Below are positions 19,067 through 27,543 of a DNA stretch of 64,000 nucleotides, in pieces; the stretch's first letter is position 1, and every line of letters begins with the position of its first letter. The stretch is from JAEZAA01 sp964514485 (GTDB lineage: Bacteria; Pseudomonadota; Gammaproteobacteria; Pseudomonadales; Oleiphilaceae), in assembly GCA_964514485.1 (NCBI GenBank), contig CAZEWG010000014.1, positions 6,936-70,935 of the forward strand. The letters are read 5' to 3'. The notes under the pieces are model-generated. The model was not told where the DNA came from. It worked only from the letters and a program-made list of their open reading frames with translations, and did no database searches. The translations under genes were made by a program, and so were the position numbers.

Positions 19067-19277
19067 AAGCCCCCCATGAAACGACTAACAGAAGCGTAGA
19101 CGAGGATGAAGCTTATGCAATTTACCGAAAGGATGCGACAGGCTGTTACGGGACTTAACGAGAATTACCTTCAAACAAATTTCACTGTCCTGACAGGCAC
19201 CAAGTCTGCTAACCGCTTCTCAATGCCCGTCAAAGTCGGACCGAACTGTAGCAAAGCATCCGCTTTGGCTGGATAAA

Positions 19278-19442
19278 CTAATAGGCATTAGCGATGTAGT
19301 AAGCAACGGAGCCCAGCACACCGCTGATACCCACCAGCATGGCGACAACCCCGCCTTTGGTGGCTCTTGCAGCAAAGCCAAGGGTCATCACCAGCAGGCT
19401 CACGGCGACCACTGCCAACATCATCTTGGTTAAAGAGTCCAT
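19278..19442 (-). CDS. 54-aa small membrane protein
   Basis: An unbroken frame from the ATG at 19442 to TAG at 19278 has a clear GAGG ribosome site a few bases upstream. The product starts MDSLTKMMLAVVAVSLLVM and has two hydrophobic segments (about residues 6-23 and 31-50) joined by a short RATKGG loop, fitting a two-helix hairpin in the inner membrane. It sits alone between recC and the LysR gene on the same strand. I do not recognise a family. The surrounding bases 19067-19277 hold nothing else I can support. Confidence 0.6.
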   Translation of the reverse strand: MDSLTKMMLAVVAVSLLVMTLGFAARATKGGVVAMLVGISGVLGSVAYYIANAY

Positions 19443-19537
19443 CACTACCTCATAACAACGGATATATCTCTGATTACCATAGATAGTGCGGTAGCAGATG
19501 ACAATCGATCACCCCTATTTATAAGCGATTGATTGAT

Positions 19538-20476
19538 CTAGACCAAAGAATCCGTTGCCACATCAATAATGACCTTGCGCAACCATTGATGGCCGGCGTT
19601 ATGGTGGAGCAAGGGGCTCCAGGCCATTTTCAGCTCAATAGGTTCAATGGGAAATGGTGGCTCTTTCAACACCAGGCGATCGTCCAGGCTGTTCAGCTTG
19701 GCAACCCGGCTAGGCAAGGTGGCAATCAGATCATGCTGACGGGCCAAGAGCACCGCCACCTGATAATGTCGGGTGAAAACGCTGATCTTGCGCTTGACTC
19801 CAAGTCGCACCAGGGCTTCATCCACCCAACCGAGACGCTGCACATCTTCTGGATTCACCCCGACGCCGACCCCAAAGCCGGTTTTACTCACCCAGATATG
19901 ACCAGCTGACAAATAGGTGTCCAAGGTGAAATCATCAACCAACGGGTTCTCAGCACTCATCAGGCAGGCAAAGGGGTCCTGCCAAAGGGTCTTTTGGTGA
20001 AATGACTGAGGCATGGTGTCAAAACGGTTGATCGCCATATCCACCCGCCCCTGCTCCACATCCTGAAAGGTGACGTCACTGGGAGTCAGCACATCCAGGG
20101 TTACGTTGGGTGCCTGTTTGCGCACCACCGCCAAAACATCGGGGATCAGGGTCGATTCGGCGTAATCACTGGCCATAATCCTGAACACTCGACTGCTGTC
20201 GAGATCAAAGTCCCGGTCTGGCTTGATCACTTTTTCAATGTTGAACAGGATATCGCGGATCGCCGGCTGAATTTCCAGGGCCAGTTCGGTGGGCGCCATC
20301 CCCTCGCTGGTACGCACCAGCAGCGGATCATCAAACAGACTACGCAGCCGCTTCAAGCTGTTACTCATGGCCGGCTGGGTGATGCACAGCACATTGGCTG
20401 CCTTGGTGACATTCAGCTCACGCAGCAGCACGTCCAAATGAACCAACTGGTTCAAATCAACTTTGCCCAAATCCAT
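19538..20476 (-). CDS. LysR-family transcriptional regulator
   Basis: 312 residues. The N-terminal winged helix-turn-helix (VHLDVLLRELNVTKAANVL, then QPAMSNSLKRLRSLFDDPL) is intact, followed by a periplasmic-binding-protein-like effector domain from about residue 90 to 300. GAGGT with 7-base spacing supports the ATG at 20476. It follows aceA on the same strand but is separated from it by a strong terminator, so it probably has its own promoter in 20477-20592. The effector is unknown; control of aceA is possible by proximity only. Confidence 0.92.
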   Translation of the reverse strand: MDLGKVDLNQLVHLDVLLRELNVTKAANVLCITQPAMSNSLKRLRSLFDDPLLVRTSEGMAPTELALEIQPAIRDILFNIEKVIKPDRDFDLDSSRVFRIMASDYAESTLIPDVLAVVRKQAPNVTLDVLTPSDVTFQDVEQGRVDMAINRFDTMPQSFHQKTLWQDPFACLMSAENPLVDDFTLDTYLSAGHIWVSKTGFGVGVGVNPEDVQRLGWVDEALVRLGVKRKISVFTRHYQVAVLLARQHDLIATLPSRVAKLNSLDDRLVLKEPPFPIEPIELKMAWSPLLHHNAGHQWLRKVIIDVATDSLV

Positions 20477-20592
20477 CGTCTACACCTCTAGAGACATCTG
20501 GATTGGATTCTATCATTCATCGTATAAATAGGAATGAAAAAATAATTAACCCCCATGAATAAAATAGCTACAACTATTCATCACTCATAAAA

Positions 20593-20620
20593 AAAGGGAG
20601 CGGATCACTCCGCTCCCTTT
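20593..20620 (-). terminator. intrinsic terminator of aceA
   Basis: Perfect 12-bp stem (AAAGGGAGCGGA at 20593-20604 with TCCGCTCCCTTT at 20609-20620) and a 4-base loop. On the minus strand it is followed by a run of T, 42 bases past the aceA stop. Confidence 0.9.
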
Positions 20621-20661
20621 CTTTTCACCATGGCAGGCTAAAGCCTGCCGGAGAACCAGTC

Positions 20662-22266
20662 TTAGATGTTGTCGAACTGGTTCATGGTGTTGTCTTCGCC
20701 GGAAGCTTTCAGAGCAGCTTCACCTGCGAAGTATTCTTTGTGGTTGTCACCGATGTCGGAGCCAGCCATGTTCTGGTGCTTCACGCAAGCGATACCTTGA
20801 CGGATCTCTTGACGCTGAACGCCTTTCACGTAAGCCAGCATGCCTTCTTCTGCGAAGTAGCCTTTTGCCAGGTTGTCGGTAGACAGCGCAGCAGTGTGGT
20901 ACGTCGGCAGAGTGATCAGGTGGTGGAAGATGCCTGCTTCGCGAGACGCGTCCTTCTGGAAGGTCTGGATACGTGCATCAGCTTCTTCACACAGCTCAGA
21001 GCCGTCGTAATCAGCGCTCATCAGACGGTCGCGGTCGTAAGCGGAAACGTCTTTACCTTTAGCAACCCAATCGTCGAACACTTGCTGACGGAAGTTCAGA
21101 GTCCAGTTGAAGGACGGGCTGTTGTTGTAAACCAGCTTGGCGTTGGGCACAACTTCGCGGATGCGGTTGACCATGCCAGCGATCTGACCAACGTGGGGCT
21201 TCTCGGTTTCGATCCACAGCAGGTCGGCACCGTTTTGCAGGCTGGTGATACAGTCCAGAACCACACGGTCTTCGCCAGTGCCTTCTTTGAACTGGAACAG
21301 ACCGGAAGGCAGACGCTTGGGCTTGAGCAGCTTGCCCTGAGCCTTGATCACAACGTCGCCGTTTGCGATGTCGTCTGCAGACTCGATGTACTCGCCGTCC
21401 AGGAAGCTGTTGTACAGGTCGCCCAGATCGCCCGGCTCTTTGGTCACAGCGATTTGCTTGGTCAGACCAGCGCCCAGGGAGTCAGTACGTGCAACGATTA
21501 CACCGTCGTCAACACCCAGCTCCAGGAACGCGTAACGAACTGCGTTGATCTTGGCCAGGAAGTCTGCGTGAGGAACAGTTACTTTACCGTCTTGGTGACC
21601 GCACTGCTTCTCGTCGGAAACTTGGTTCTCGATCTGGATACAGCACGCACCAGCCTCGATCATTTGCTTGGCCAGCAGGTAAGTTGCTTCTTCGTTACCG
21701 AAACCAGCGTCGATGTCCGCAATGATGGGCACAACGTGAGTTTCGAAGTTGTCGATTTGGTTCTGGATTTCCTGTTCTTTGGCTTTGTCGCCAGCCTTGC
21801 GGGCTTTGTCCAGCTCAGTGAACAGCAGGTCCAGTTCGCGGGCATCAGCTTGACGCAGGAAGGTGTAGAGCTCTTCGATCAGGCCGGAAACCGCAGTTTT
21901 CTCGTGCATGGATTGGTCAGGCAGCGGACCGAACTCGGAACGCAGAGCTGCAACCATCCAGCCAGAGAGGTACAGGTATTTTTTGTTGGTCGTCTTCAGG
22001 TGCTTCTTGATGGAGATCAGCTTTTGCTGACCGATGAAGCCGTGCCAGCAACCCAGAGACTGAGTGTACAGGGAAGTGTCGGCATCGTACTCAGCCATGT
22101 CTTTACGCATGATGGCTGCAGTGTACTTGGCAATGTCCAGACCAGTCTTGAAGCGGTTCTGAAGACGCATGCGCGCTGCGTATTCCGGATTAATAGCGCT
22201 CCAGGCGCTGCCGTACTTCTCTTTCAGAGCGGCAACGGCTTGGATCTCTTTTTGATATTGAGACAT
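20662..22266 (-). CDS. aceA: isocitrate lyase
   Basis: Splits isocitrate into glyoxylate and succinate, first step of the glyoxylate bypass used for growth on acetate and fatty acids. The 534-residue product belongs to the long Pseudomonas-type lyases; the catalytic loop KQCGH is intact at about residues 220-224, with DIDAGFGN upstream and VYNNSPSFNW near residue 390. Its codon use looks more biased than its neighbours (for example a nearly uniform choice of GTC/GTT, CAG), as expected for a highly expressed gene. AGGA precedes the ATG. No malate synthase gene is in the window. Confidence 0.96.
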   Translation of the reverse strand: MSQYQKEIQAVAALKEKYGSAWSAINPEYAARMRLQNRFKTGLDIAKYTAAIMRKDMAEYDADTSLYTQSLGCWHGFIGQQKLISIKKHLKTTNKKYLYLSGWMVAALRSEFGPLPDQSMHEKTAVSGLIEELYTFLRQADARELDLLFTELDKARKAGDKAKEQEIQNQIDNFETHVVPIIADIDAGFGNEEATYLLAKQMIEAGACCIQIENQVSDEKQCGHQDGKVTVPHADFLAKINAVRYAFLELGVDDGVIVARTDSLGAGLTKQIAVTKEPGDLGDLYNSFLDGEYIESADDIANGDVVIKAQGKLLKPKRLPSGLFQFKEGTGEDRVVLDCITSLQNGADLLWIETEKPHVGQIAGMVNRIREVVPNAKLVYNNSPSFNWTLNFRQQVFDDWVAKGKDVSAYDRDRLMSADYDGSELCEEADARIQTFQKDASREAGIFHHLITLPTYHTAALSTDNLAKGYFAEEGMLAYVKGVQRQEIRQGIACVKHQNMAGSDIGDNHKEYFAGEAALKASGEDNTMNQFDNI

Positions 22267-22601
22267 GATGTCTGATTCCTATAAGAAGACCACTTAAGGG
22301 ACCACCCTAGGCTGAGCAGAACGCTCCGCGTCGGGCAATCATTTCAACACGCCGCGCATTGTAACCAGATCAACCCAATAAATAAAATTTATAAAATACA
22401 TATCCGCTATCATTTCGGTGAATAGATCAATTTCTGACGGGACGATGAACTTTCCCTTACAATGCGAGCACTTAGTGTGAAACTCCCTGCGGCACTCCAT
22501 CCTTCCAAGCCACATTCACCTCGCAGCCAAGCTGGGAAGTACACAATAGTCAGCAGAGCCAACCTTCCGGCAAAGCCAATGATCCGTTGAGCAAGAGGCC
22601 T
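22267..22601. other. divergent promoter region between aceA and pncB
   Basis: No gene is supported here. An AT-rich stretch lies at about 22375-22435 in otherwise GC-richer DNA and is the likeliest location for the two divergent promoters, but no well-spaced -35/-10 pair stands out. Confidence 0.45.
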
Positions 22602-23849
22602 ATGACCCCGACACCTCCCATAGAACAACACCCTGCCGTTGCAGAGTTCTTCAATCGCCATGGCCGGATGCCGATCATTACCCACCTGACGGACACCGAT
22701 CTCTACAAGTTCACCATGCAACAGTCGGTGCTCCACCAGTTTCCCGACGCTGATGCGGAATACCGTTTTAAGTGTCGCACCCCGGATGTGGACCTCCGCC
22801 CACTGGCTGAGGAAATCCAACGGGAGCTTGAGCACTTGTGCCAGCTACAGTTCACCGACCAGGAGCTCGCCTTTTTGGGCTCCCTGCGTTATATGAAGAA
22901 GGATTACATTGAGTTCCTGCGCATCTTCAAGCTGCGCCAGGCCTTTGTAAAAGTTGACCCCTCCGGGGATCAGCTAGCCATCACCATCAAAGGCCCCATG
23001 CTTCATGTCATGCCCTTTGAAATCTATCTGCTGGCCATCGTCAATGAGCTTTATTACCGCCAGTTCGCCTCTCCCCAAACCCATCAGGAAGGCCTGCGAC
23101 GGCTCCATGAAAAGATTCAATTAGTTCAAGATCACTTTAGCGCCCCCAACCGGCCTGCCGGCTTTCGCTTTTCGGACTTTGGCACCCGCCGGCGGTTCAG
23201 CCGTGAATGGCAAAAAACCGTGGTCAACACCCTGGCCCGAGAGCTCTCCGAATATATGACCGGCACCAGCAATGTATTCCTGGCCATGACCGAAGGGCTC
23301 CTACCCCTTGGCACCATGGCCCATGAATATCTTCAGGCCCATCAGGCGCTACGGTGCCAATTGGTTGACAGCCAAAAGGCGGCGCTGGAATCCTGGGTCA
23401 AGGAGTATCGGGGGGATCTCGGCATTGCCCTGACCGATGTGATTGGAATTGATGCCTTCGTCCGCGATTTCGATCTTTATTTCGCCAAGCTCTATGATGG
23501 TGTTCGCCATGACTCAGGAGACCCCTATGTTTGGGGCGAGCGCATGATCGAGCACTACCGCTCCCTGCGCATCAACCCTCAAACCAAAACCCTGGTCTTC
23601 AGTGACGCCCTGACCATGAGCAAGGCGCTGGATCTTTATGAATACTTTCGGACCCGGGCCAATACCGCCTTCGGGATCGGCACCCACCTCACCAACGATA
23701 CCGGCCCTCAAGCCATCAACATCGTGATCAAGATGGTTCGACTCAATGACAAGCCAACGGCCAAGCTAAGCGACAGCCCCGGCAAAACCATGTGCGACGA
23801 CCCAATGTTCATCTCGTATCTGAAGAAAGTATTCCAAGTTACTGATTAG
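22602..23849 (+). CDS. pncB: nicotinate phosphoribosyltransferase
   Basis: Converts nicotinate and PRPP to nicotinate mononucleotide in NAD salvage. The protein shows DTDLYKFTMQQ near the start, FGTRRRFSRE, GTSNVFLAM, HDSGDPYVWGE, and the C-terminal NIVIKMV...KLSDSPGKTMCDDP, all matching PncB; the usual autophosphorylated histidine lies in the GTMAHEYLQAHQ segment. I chose the ATG at 22602 (415 aa, close to the E. coli length), with AGAGG just upstream; a TTG 15 bases earlier is in frame. It converges with the ankB gene. Confidence 0.95.
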   Translation: MTPTPPIEQHPAVAEFFNRHGRMPIITHLTDTDLYKFTMQQSVLHQFPDADAEYRFKCRTPDVDLRPLAEEIQRELEHLCQLQFTDQELAFLGSLRYMKKDYIEFLRIFKLRQAFVKVDPSGDQLAITIKGPMLHVMPFEIYLLAIVNELYYRQFASPQTHQEGLRRLHEKIQLVQDHFSAPNRPAGFRFSDFGTRRRFSREWQKTVVNTLARELSEYMTGTSNVFLAMTEGLLPLGTMAHEYLQAHQALRCQLVDSQKAALESWVKEYRGDLGIALTDVIGIDAFVRDFDLYFAKLYDGVRHDSGDPYVWGERMIEHYRSLRINPQTKTLVFSDALTMSKALDLYEYFRTRANTAFGIGTHLTNDTGPQAINIVIKMVRLNDKPTAKLSDSPGKTMCDDPMFISYLKKVFQVTD

Positions 23850-23886
23850 GCAGATTTTAACAGAGCGCACATTGAACAAATAAAAA

Positions 23887-23903
23887 GGGCGGCAACGCCG
23901 CCC
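23887..23903 (-). terminator. terminator of the catalase-ankyrin unit
   Basis: GGGCGGC/GCCGCCC stem with an AAC loop. On the minus strand it is followed by five T residues, just past the ankyrin gene stop. It may also stop pncB transcription from the other side. Confidence 0.8.
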
Positions 23904-23911
23904 GGAACTGA

Positions 23912-24454
23912 TTAATGAGTCGTTTTTCGGGCAACCAGGAGTAACTCTGGAGTACGCTTGGCGCCCATGGCACGGGCCAGACCCAACGCCGTCACCCCGT
24001 TAACATCTGCCCGTTCGATGTCGGCGCCGCGGGCCAATAAAAAGGACACCGCCTCAACCTGATCAAACATTGCGGCGTACATCAGCGGTGTTTTGCCATC
24101 ACCACTGACGCCGTCCACCTGGGCGCCGCCCTCCACCAGAATCTCCATCATCGCCACATTGCCCTTAAAGGCCGCGCCCGCCAGAGGCGTCTGCCCGCGG
24201 TCGTTCGCTGTCTCAGGGTCTGCCCCCTTGTCCAGTAACAGCATGACGGTATCTGCATGACCCTGATAGCTGGCCAGCATTAGCAAACTATCGCCCTGCT
24301 CGTTCATCAAATTGGCCGGCAGTCCGGCCCGGAGTAAACGGGCCAAGTCCTGGGTATTGCCAGTGCGGGCAAACTGAAAGGACTGCTGGGCGATCGCCAG
24401 GGCGTGCTCGTCATACACATCGTCCTGAATCGGGATTGCATAGGCTACTTGCAT
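23912..24454 (-). CDS. ankyrin-repeat protein, AnkB-like
   Basis: 180 residues. After a short N-terminal part there are four ankyrin repeats, recognisable as GDSLLMLASYQGHADTVMLL, GQTPLAGAAFKGNVAMMEIL, GKTPLMYAAMFDQVEAVSFL and GVTALGLARAMG, each ending in a GADP/GADI-type turn. No signal peptide is visible. It lies 39 bases downstream of the KatB-like catalase with its own GAGG site, matching katB-ankB of Pseudomonas aeruginosa, where AnkB is needed for full catalase activity; a similar role here is inferred. A second, diverged copy is at 30346-30873. Confidence 0.88.
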   Translation of the reverse strand: MQVAYAIPIQDDVYDEHALAIAQQSFQFARTGNTQDLARLLRAGLPANLMNEQGDSLLMLASYQGHADTVMLLLDKGADPETANDRGQTPLAGAAFKGNVAMMEILVEGGAQVDGVSGDGKTPLMYAAMFDQVEAVSFLLARGADIERADVNGVTALGLARAMGAKRTPELLLVARKTTH

Positions 24455-24493
24455 CTTAAAAACCTCGACTGTTGCTGGTCCAAAAGAGCGGGA

Positions 24494-25972
24494 TTAACCC
24501 GCTCTCCCGGCACGTTTCCGTTCCACGGCCTCTGCGACACGACGTCCGTAGTCTGCATCGGCATTACTGAGATAGCCGATCACCCGCTCAACCACATCGA
24601 CCCGTTTGACCTGTGCCAACCCGTTAGCCAGGTTGTTGACCAGGCGCTGTTTCTCGTCTTCCGACATCAGACGATACAAATCGCCGGCCTGGACAAAGTC
24701 GTTGTCATCTTTGTGATGGACCTGGTCGAAAGCGCCAGTGACACCGCTCACGGGCACGCCCCCATACAACGCCTCGTTGGTTTGGACCGGTCCATCAAAA
24801 CTGTTGGGCTCATAGTTGGCGCTCTTACCGCCGTTATCACCTATACACATGAAGCCATCCCGGCCGTAGCTGCCGATTGGCCGCTTCACACCATTGGGCG
24901 CATTAACTGGCAGCATGGTGTGGTTGATGCCCAACCGGTACCGATGCGCGTCACCGTAGGCGAACAACCGCGCTTGCAACATCCGGTCAGGAGATGGTCC
25001 GACCCCCGGTACAAAATTGGCCGGCGTGAAAGCCGCCTGTTCCGTATACGCAAAGTGGTTGTCTGGAGCCCGTGTCAGCACCATCTTGCCGACCTCAATC
25101 AGGGGGTAGTCCTTCTGGGACCAAACCCTGGTCAGGTCAAACGGGTTAAACCGATAGGTGGACGCCTCCGCAGCCGGCATGATCTGCACTTTCAAGGTCC
25201 AGCTTGGATACTCACCGCGCTCCAAGGCTCCATAAAGCTCGCTTTGCAGATAGGTTGGGTCTTCCCCACCGATCCGGGCGGCTTGTTCAGAGGTCAGACA
25301 TTCAATGCCCTGATCGGTCTTGAAGTGGAACTTCACCCAAAACACCTCCCCCTGCGCATTCACCCATTGAAAGGTGTGGGAGCCGAAACCATCCATCTTG
25401 CGCAAGCTCGCCGGGATACCACGATCACCAAACAACCAGGTGAACTGGTGTGTTGCCTCCGGCGAGTGGGAGAAAAAGTCGAACACATTCTCGGGCTCTT
25501 GGCGGTTCGTATACGGGTCCGGCTTCTGACTATGAATGAAGTCAGGAAACTTGATGCCATCCCGGATAAAGAACGTTGGCGTGTTGTTGCCGACCAAGTC
25601 CCAGTTCCCGTCTTCGGTATAAAACTTCACCGAAAAGCCTCGTGGGTCCCGTTGGGTATCCGCCGCTCCCCGGGAGCCGGCGACCGTCGAGAAACGGGCA
25701 AACACCTCGGTACGCTTACCCACCTCAGACATCATTTTCATCTTGGTCCACTTGGCCACGTCCGGGTTGGTCACTTCAAAATACCCATGAGCCCCGGTTC
25801 CAACCGCGTGCACGACCCGCTCGGGGATTCGCTCACGGTTAAATCGAGCCAGTTTTTCAAGGAGGTAAGCATCCTGCAGCAGAACAGGTCCGTTGACACC
25901 GGCGGTTTGGGAATTCTGGTTATCAGAAACAGGTGCACCGGATGCAGTAGTCAGTGTGGGGCGCTTTTCCAT
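24494..25972 (-). CDS. katB: catalase, KatB-like (clade 3, small subunit)
   Basis: Haem catalase that disproportionates hydrogen peroxide. Start at the ATG at 25972 (MEKRPTLTTASGAPVSDNQN), with GGAG 7 bases upstream, gives 492 residues. The catalytic His (ERVVHAVGTGAHG), Asn (LVGNNTPTFF) and proximal haem Tyr (RLFAYGDAHRYR) are all present. The sequence style matches P. aeruginosa KatB, but the KatB signal peptide is missing, so this enzyme should be cytoplasmic. It is followed by an ankyrin gene. A candidate OxyR element lies about 75-100 bases upstream. Confidence 0.96.
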   Translation of the reverse strand: MEKRPTLTTASGAPVSDNQNSQTAGVNGPVLLQDAYLLEKLARFNRERIPERVVHAVGTGAHGYFEVTNPDVAKWTKMKMMSEVGKRTEVFARFSTVAGSRGAADTQRDPRGFSVKFYTEDGNWDLVGNNTPTFFIRDGIKFPDFIHSQKPDPYTNRQEPENVFDFFSHSPEATHQFTWLFGDRGIPASLRKMDGFGSHTFQWVNAQGEVFWVKFHFKTDQGIECLTSEQAARIGGEDPTYLQSELYGALERGEYPSWTLKVQIMPAAEASTYRFNPFDLTRVWSQKDYPLIEVGKMVLTRAPDNHFAYTEQAAFTPANFVPGVGPSPDRMLQARLFAYGDAHRYRLGINHTMLPVNAPNGVKRPIGSYGRDGFMCIGDNGGKSANYEPNSFDGPVQTNEALYGGVPVSGVTGAFDQVHHKDDNDFVQAGDLYRLMSEDEKQRLVNNLANGLAQVKRVDVVERVIGYLSNADADYGRRVAEAVERKRAGRAG

Positions 25973-26047
25973 GGGAATCTCCAGATGATCGTTTAGCTTC
26001 CCCTCCACTATAGCTTCAAGGCATCGCAAACCAACAACCAATTAGTT

Positions 26048-26073
26048 TTATCAATTCAATAGCCGTGATCTAT
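26048..26073. promoter_or_regulatory. candidate OxyR-binding site upstream of katB
   Basis: ATAG-N7-CTAT occurs at 26059-26073, with a preceding TTAT (3 of 4 to CTAT) at the correct 7-base distance. This covers three of the four tetrads of the OxyR consensus; the fourth is not matched. The site is 76-102 bases from the catalase start and about 300 from the peroxidase start. OxyR control of katB-type catalases is established elsewhere; here it is inference. Confidence 0.4.
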
Positions 26074-26186
26074 AATGGAAACGTGCTATCAGCTTTGCGC
26101 GTCGATTGTTGTTCCTAACCGGCAATAGCGCGCCACCAGCTGCAGTCGGCTCCAAACTGGCCAGAGCGCGGTATTAAGGAGAATCA

Positions 26187-26227
26187 TTGACCGGGGTCAA
26201 ATTCGTTTCCGGTACACTGGCTATCCT
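26187..26227 (+). promoter_or_regulatory. candidate ANR/FNR-type promoter of the cytochrome c peroxidase gene
   Basis: A symmetrical box TTGACCGGGGTCAA (26187-26200) resembles the FNR/ANR consensus TTGAT-N4-ATCAA, with symmetric T-to-C and A-to-G changes in each half. A -10-like TATCCT (26222-26227) is placed so that the box would be centred near -41.5, the class II activator position. The predicted leader is about 136 bases long. ANR control of ccpR is known in P. aeruginosa. Confidence 0.4.
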
Positions 26228-26370
26228 GAACCTAGACGGAACTAACAGATTTTTATCTGTCTCCACTGGATGGACCTCGGTGTAGCTATTCAGGTGTCCC
26301 TGATCAAGACAATGCTGGTATGCCACACTATTGACGAAACCACTGATCAGAGTGTTCCGAGAGGTACAAT

Positions 26371-27375
26371 ATGAAAAAAAGTACGCTAGGGTTGACGATC
26401 GGTATCGCTCTTGGCATTGGAGTTGCCGCTGCACAGGCTTCGACAGTGCGTAATGAGCCGATCCAGCCGATTGAGCCTGCGAAAATCACCGCTCCTGACA
26501 AAGTTGAACTGGGCAAGCAGCTCTTTTTCGATCCGCGTTTGTCCATGTCCGGTATTATTTCCTGTAATACCTGTCACAACCTGTCCTTTGGCGGCGTTGA
26601 TAACCTGAAAACAGCGATTGGCCACAAGTGGCGTCCGGGCCCGGTTAACTCCCCAACCGTGTTCAACTCCAGCTTGGCCATTGCCCAGTTCTGGGACGGA
26701 CGTGCGGGTGACCTGAAAGAACAGGCCGGCGGCCCGATCATGGCAGACGTGGAGATGGCGATGCCCCATACGCTGGCGGTCGACGTTATCCAGTCCATTC
26801 CCGGCTACGTGAGCCAGTTCAAGACTGTGTACGGCACGGATAAAGTCGATATCGACAAAATCACCGATGCGATCGCAGAGTTCGAGAAAACCTTGGTGAC
26901 GCCGAACTCCCGTTTCGACCAGTGGCTCAAGGGCGACGATAAAGCTCTGACCAAGGCGGAACTGGAAGGCTACCAGCTGTTCAAGAACAGCGGCTGTGTC
27001 GCCTGCCATAACGGTCCCGCTGTTGGTGGAACCTCCTTCCAGAAGATGGGTGTTGTAGAGCCATACACCTCGACCTCTCCGGTGGAAGGCCGTTCTGCAG
27101 TGACTGGTAAAGACGCTGAGCGTTTTATGTTCAAGGTTCCGACCTTGCGTAACGTTGAGCTGACCTACCCATACTTCCACGACGGTGAAGCTGCTACGCT
27201 GGCGGAAGCCGTGGACGTGATGGGTCGTCTGCAACTGGGTCGTAAGTACAGCGACGACGAAATCGAGAAGATCGTTGCATTCCTGAAAACCTTGACCGGC
27301 GACCGCCCGCAGTTCCCGCTGCCGCTGCTGCCTGCCTCCAGCGACGCGACTCCGCGCCCGGAGCCGTTCAAGTAA
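26371..27375 (+). CDS. ccp: di-haem cytochrome c peroxidase
   Basis: Periplasmic enzyme that reduces hydrogen peroxide to water with electrons from cytochrome c. The 334-residue precursor has a signal peptide (MKKSTLGLTIGIALGIGVAA, cleavage near AQA), then two c-type haem motifs, CNTCH around residue 65 and CVACH around residue 212. The conserved QFWDGRAGDLKEQA and GP.M segments of bacterial peroxidases are present. GAGAGG precedes the ATG with 6-base spacing. It is monocistronic with a good terminator. Together with the adjacent catalases it forms a peroxide-defence block covering periplasm and cytoplasm. Confidence 0.96.
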   Translation: MKKSTLGLTIGIALGIGVAAAQASTVRNEPIQPIEPAKITAPDKVELGKQLFFDPRLSMSGIISCNTCHNLSFGGVDNLKTAIGHKWRPGPVNSPTVFNSSLAIAQFWDGRAGDLKEQAGGPIMADVEMAMPHTLAVDVIQSIPGYVSQFKTVYGTDKVDIDKITDAIAEFEKTLVTPNSRFDQWLKGDDKALTKAELEGYQLFKNSGCVACHNGPAVGGTSFQKMGVVEPYTSTSPVEGRSAVTGKDAERFMFKVPTLRNVELTYPYFHDGEAATLAEAVDVMGRLQLGRKYSDDEIEKIVAFLKTLTGDRPQFPLPLLPASSDATPRPEPFK

Positions 27376-27392
27376 CAGGCAACCCACCCGTG

Positions 27393-27419
27393 AAGAACCC
27401 GGCCCCGTGCCGGGTTCTT
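27393..27419 (+). terminator. terminator of the cytochrome c peroxidase gene
   Basis: GAACCCGGC (27395-27403) and GCCGGGTTC (27409-27417) form a perfect 9-bp stem, extended by AA/TT, with a T-rich tail, 20 bases after the stop. Confidence 0.88.
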
Positions 27420-27543
27420 TGCTTCTTGCCCTATGATTTCAACATGTTGACCGTTAGATTAAAGACATGATGTTCACAGCAAGGCGCTTCTAGCGCCCTT
27501 TATGATCCACCCAGAGCCCAAGGCTCACTCACAGGAGCACATC

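Noticed and set aside
20740..22275. 511-codon plus-strand frame opposite aceA
   Set aside because: Antisense of a strongly codon-biased isocitrate lyase gene with conserved motifs; composition is an artefact.
24404..25996. 530-codon plus-strand frame opposite katB
   Set aside because: Shadow of the catalase gene, which carries all catalytic residues.
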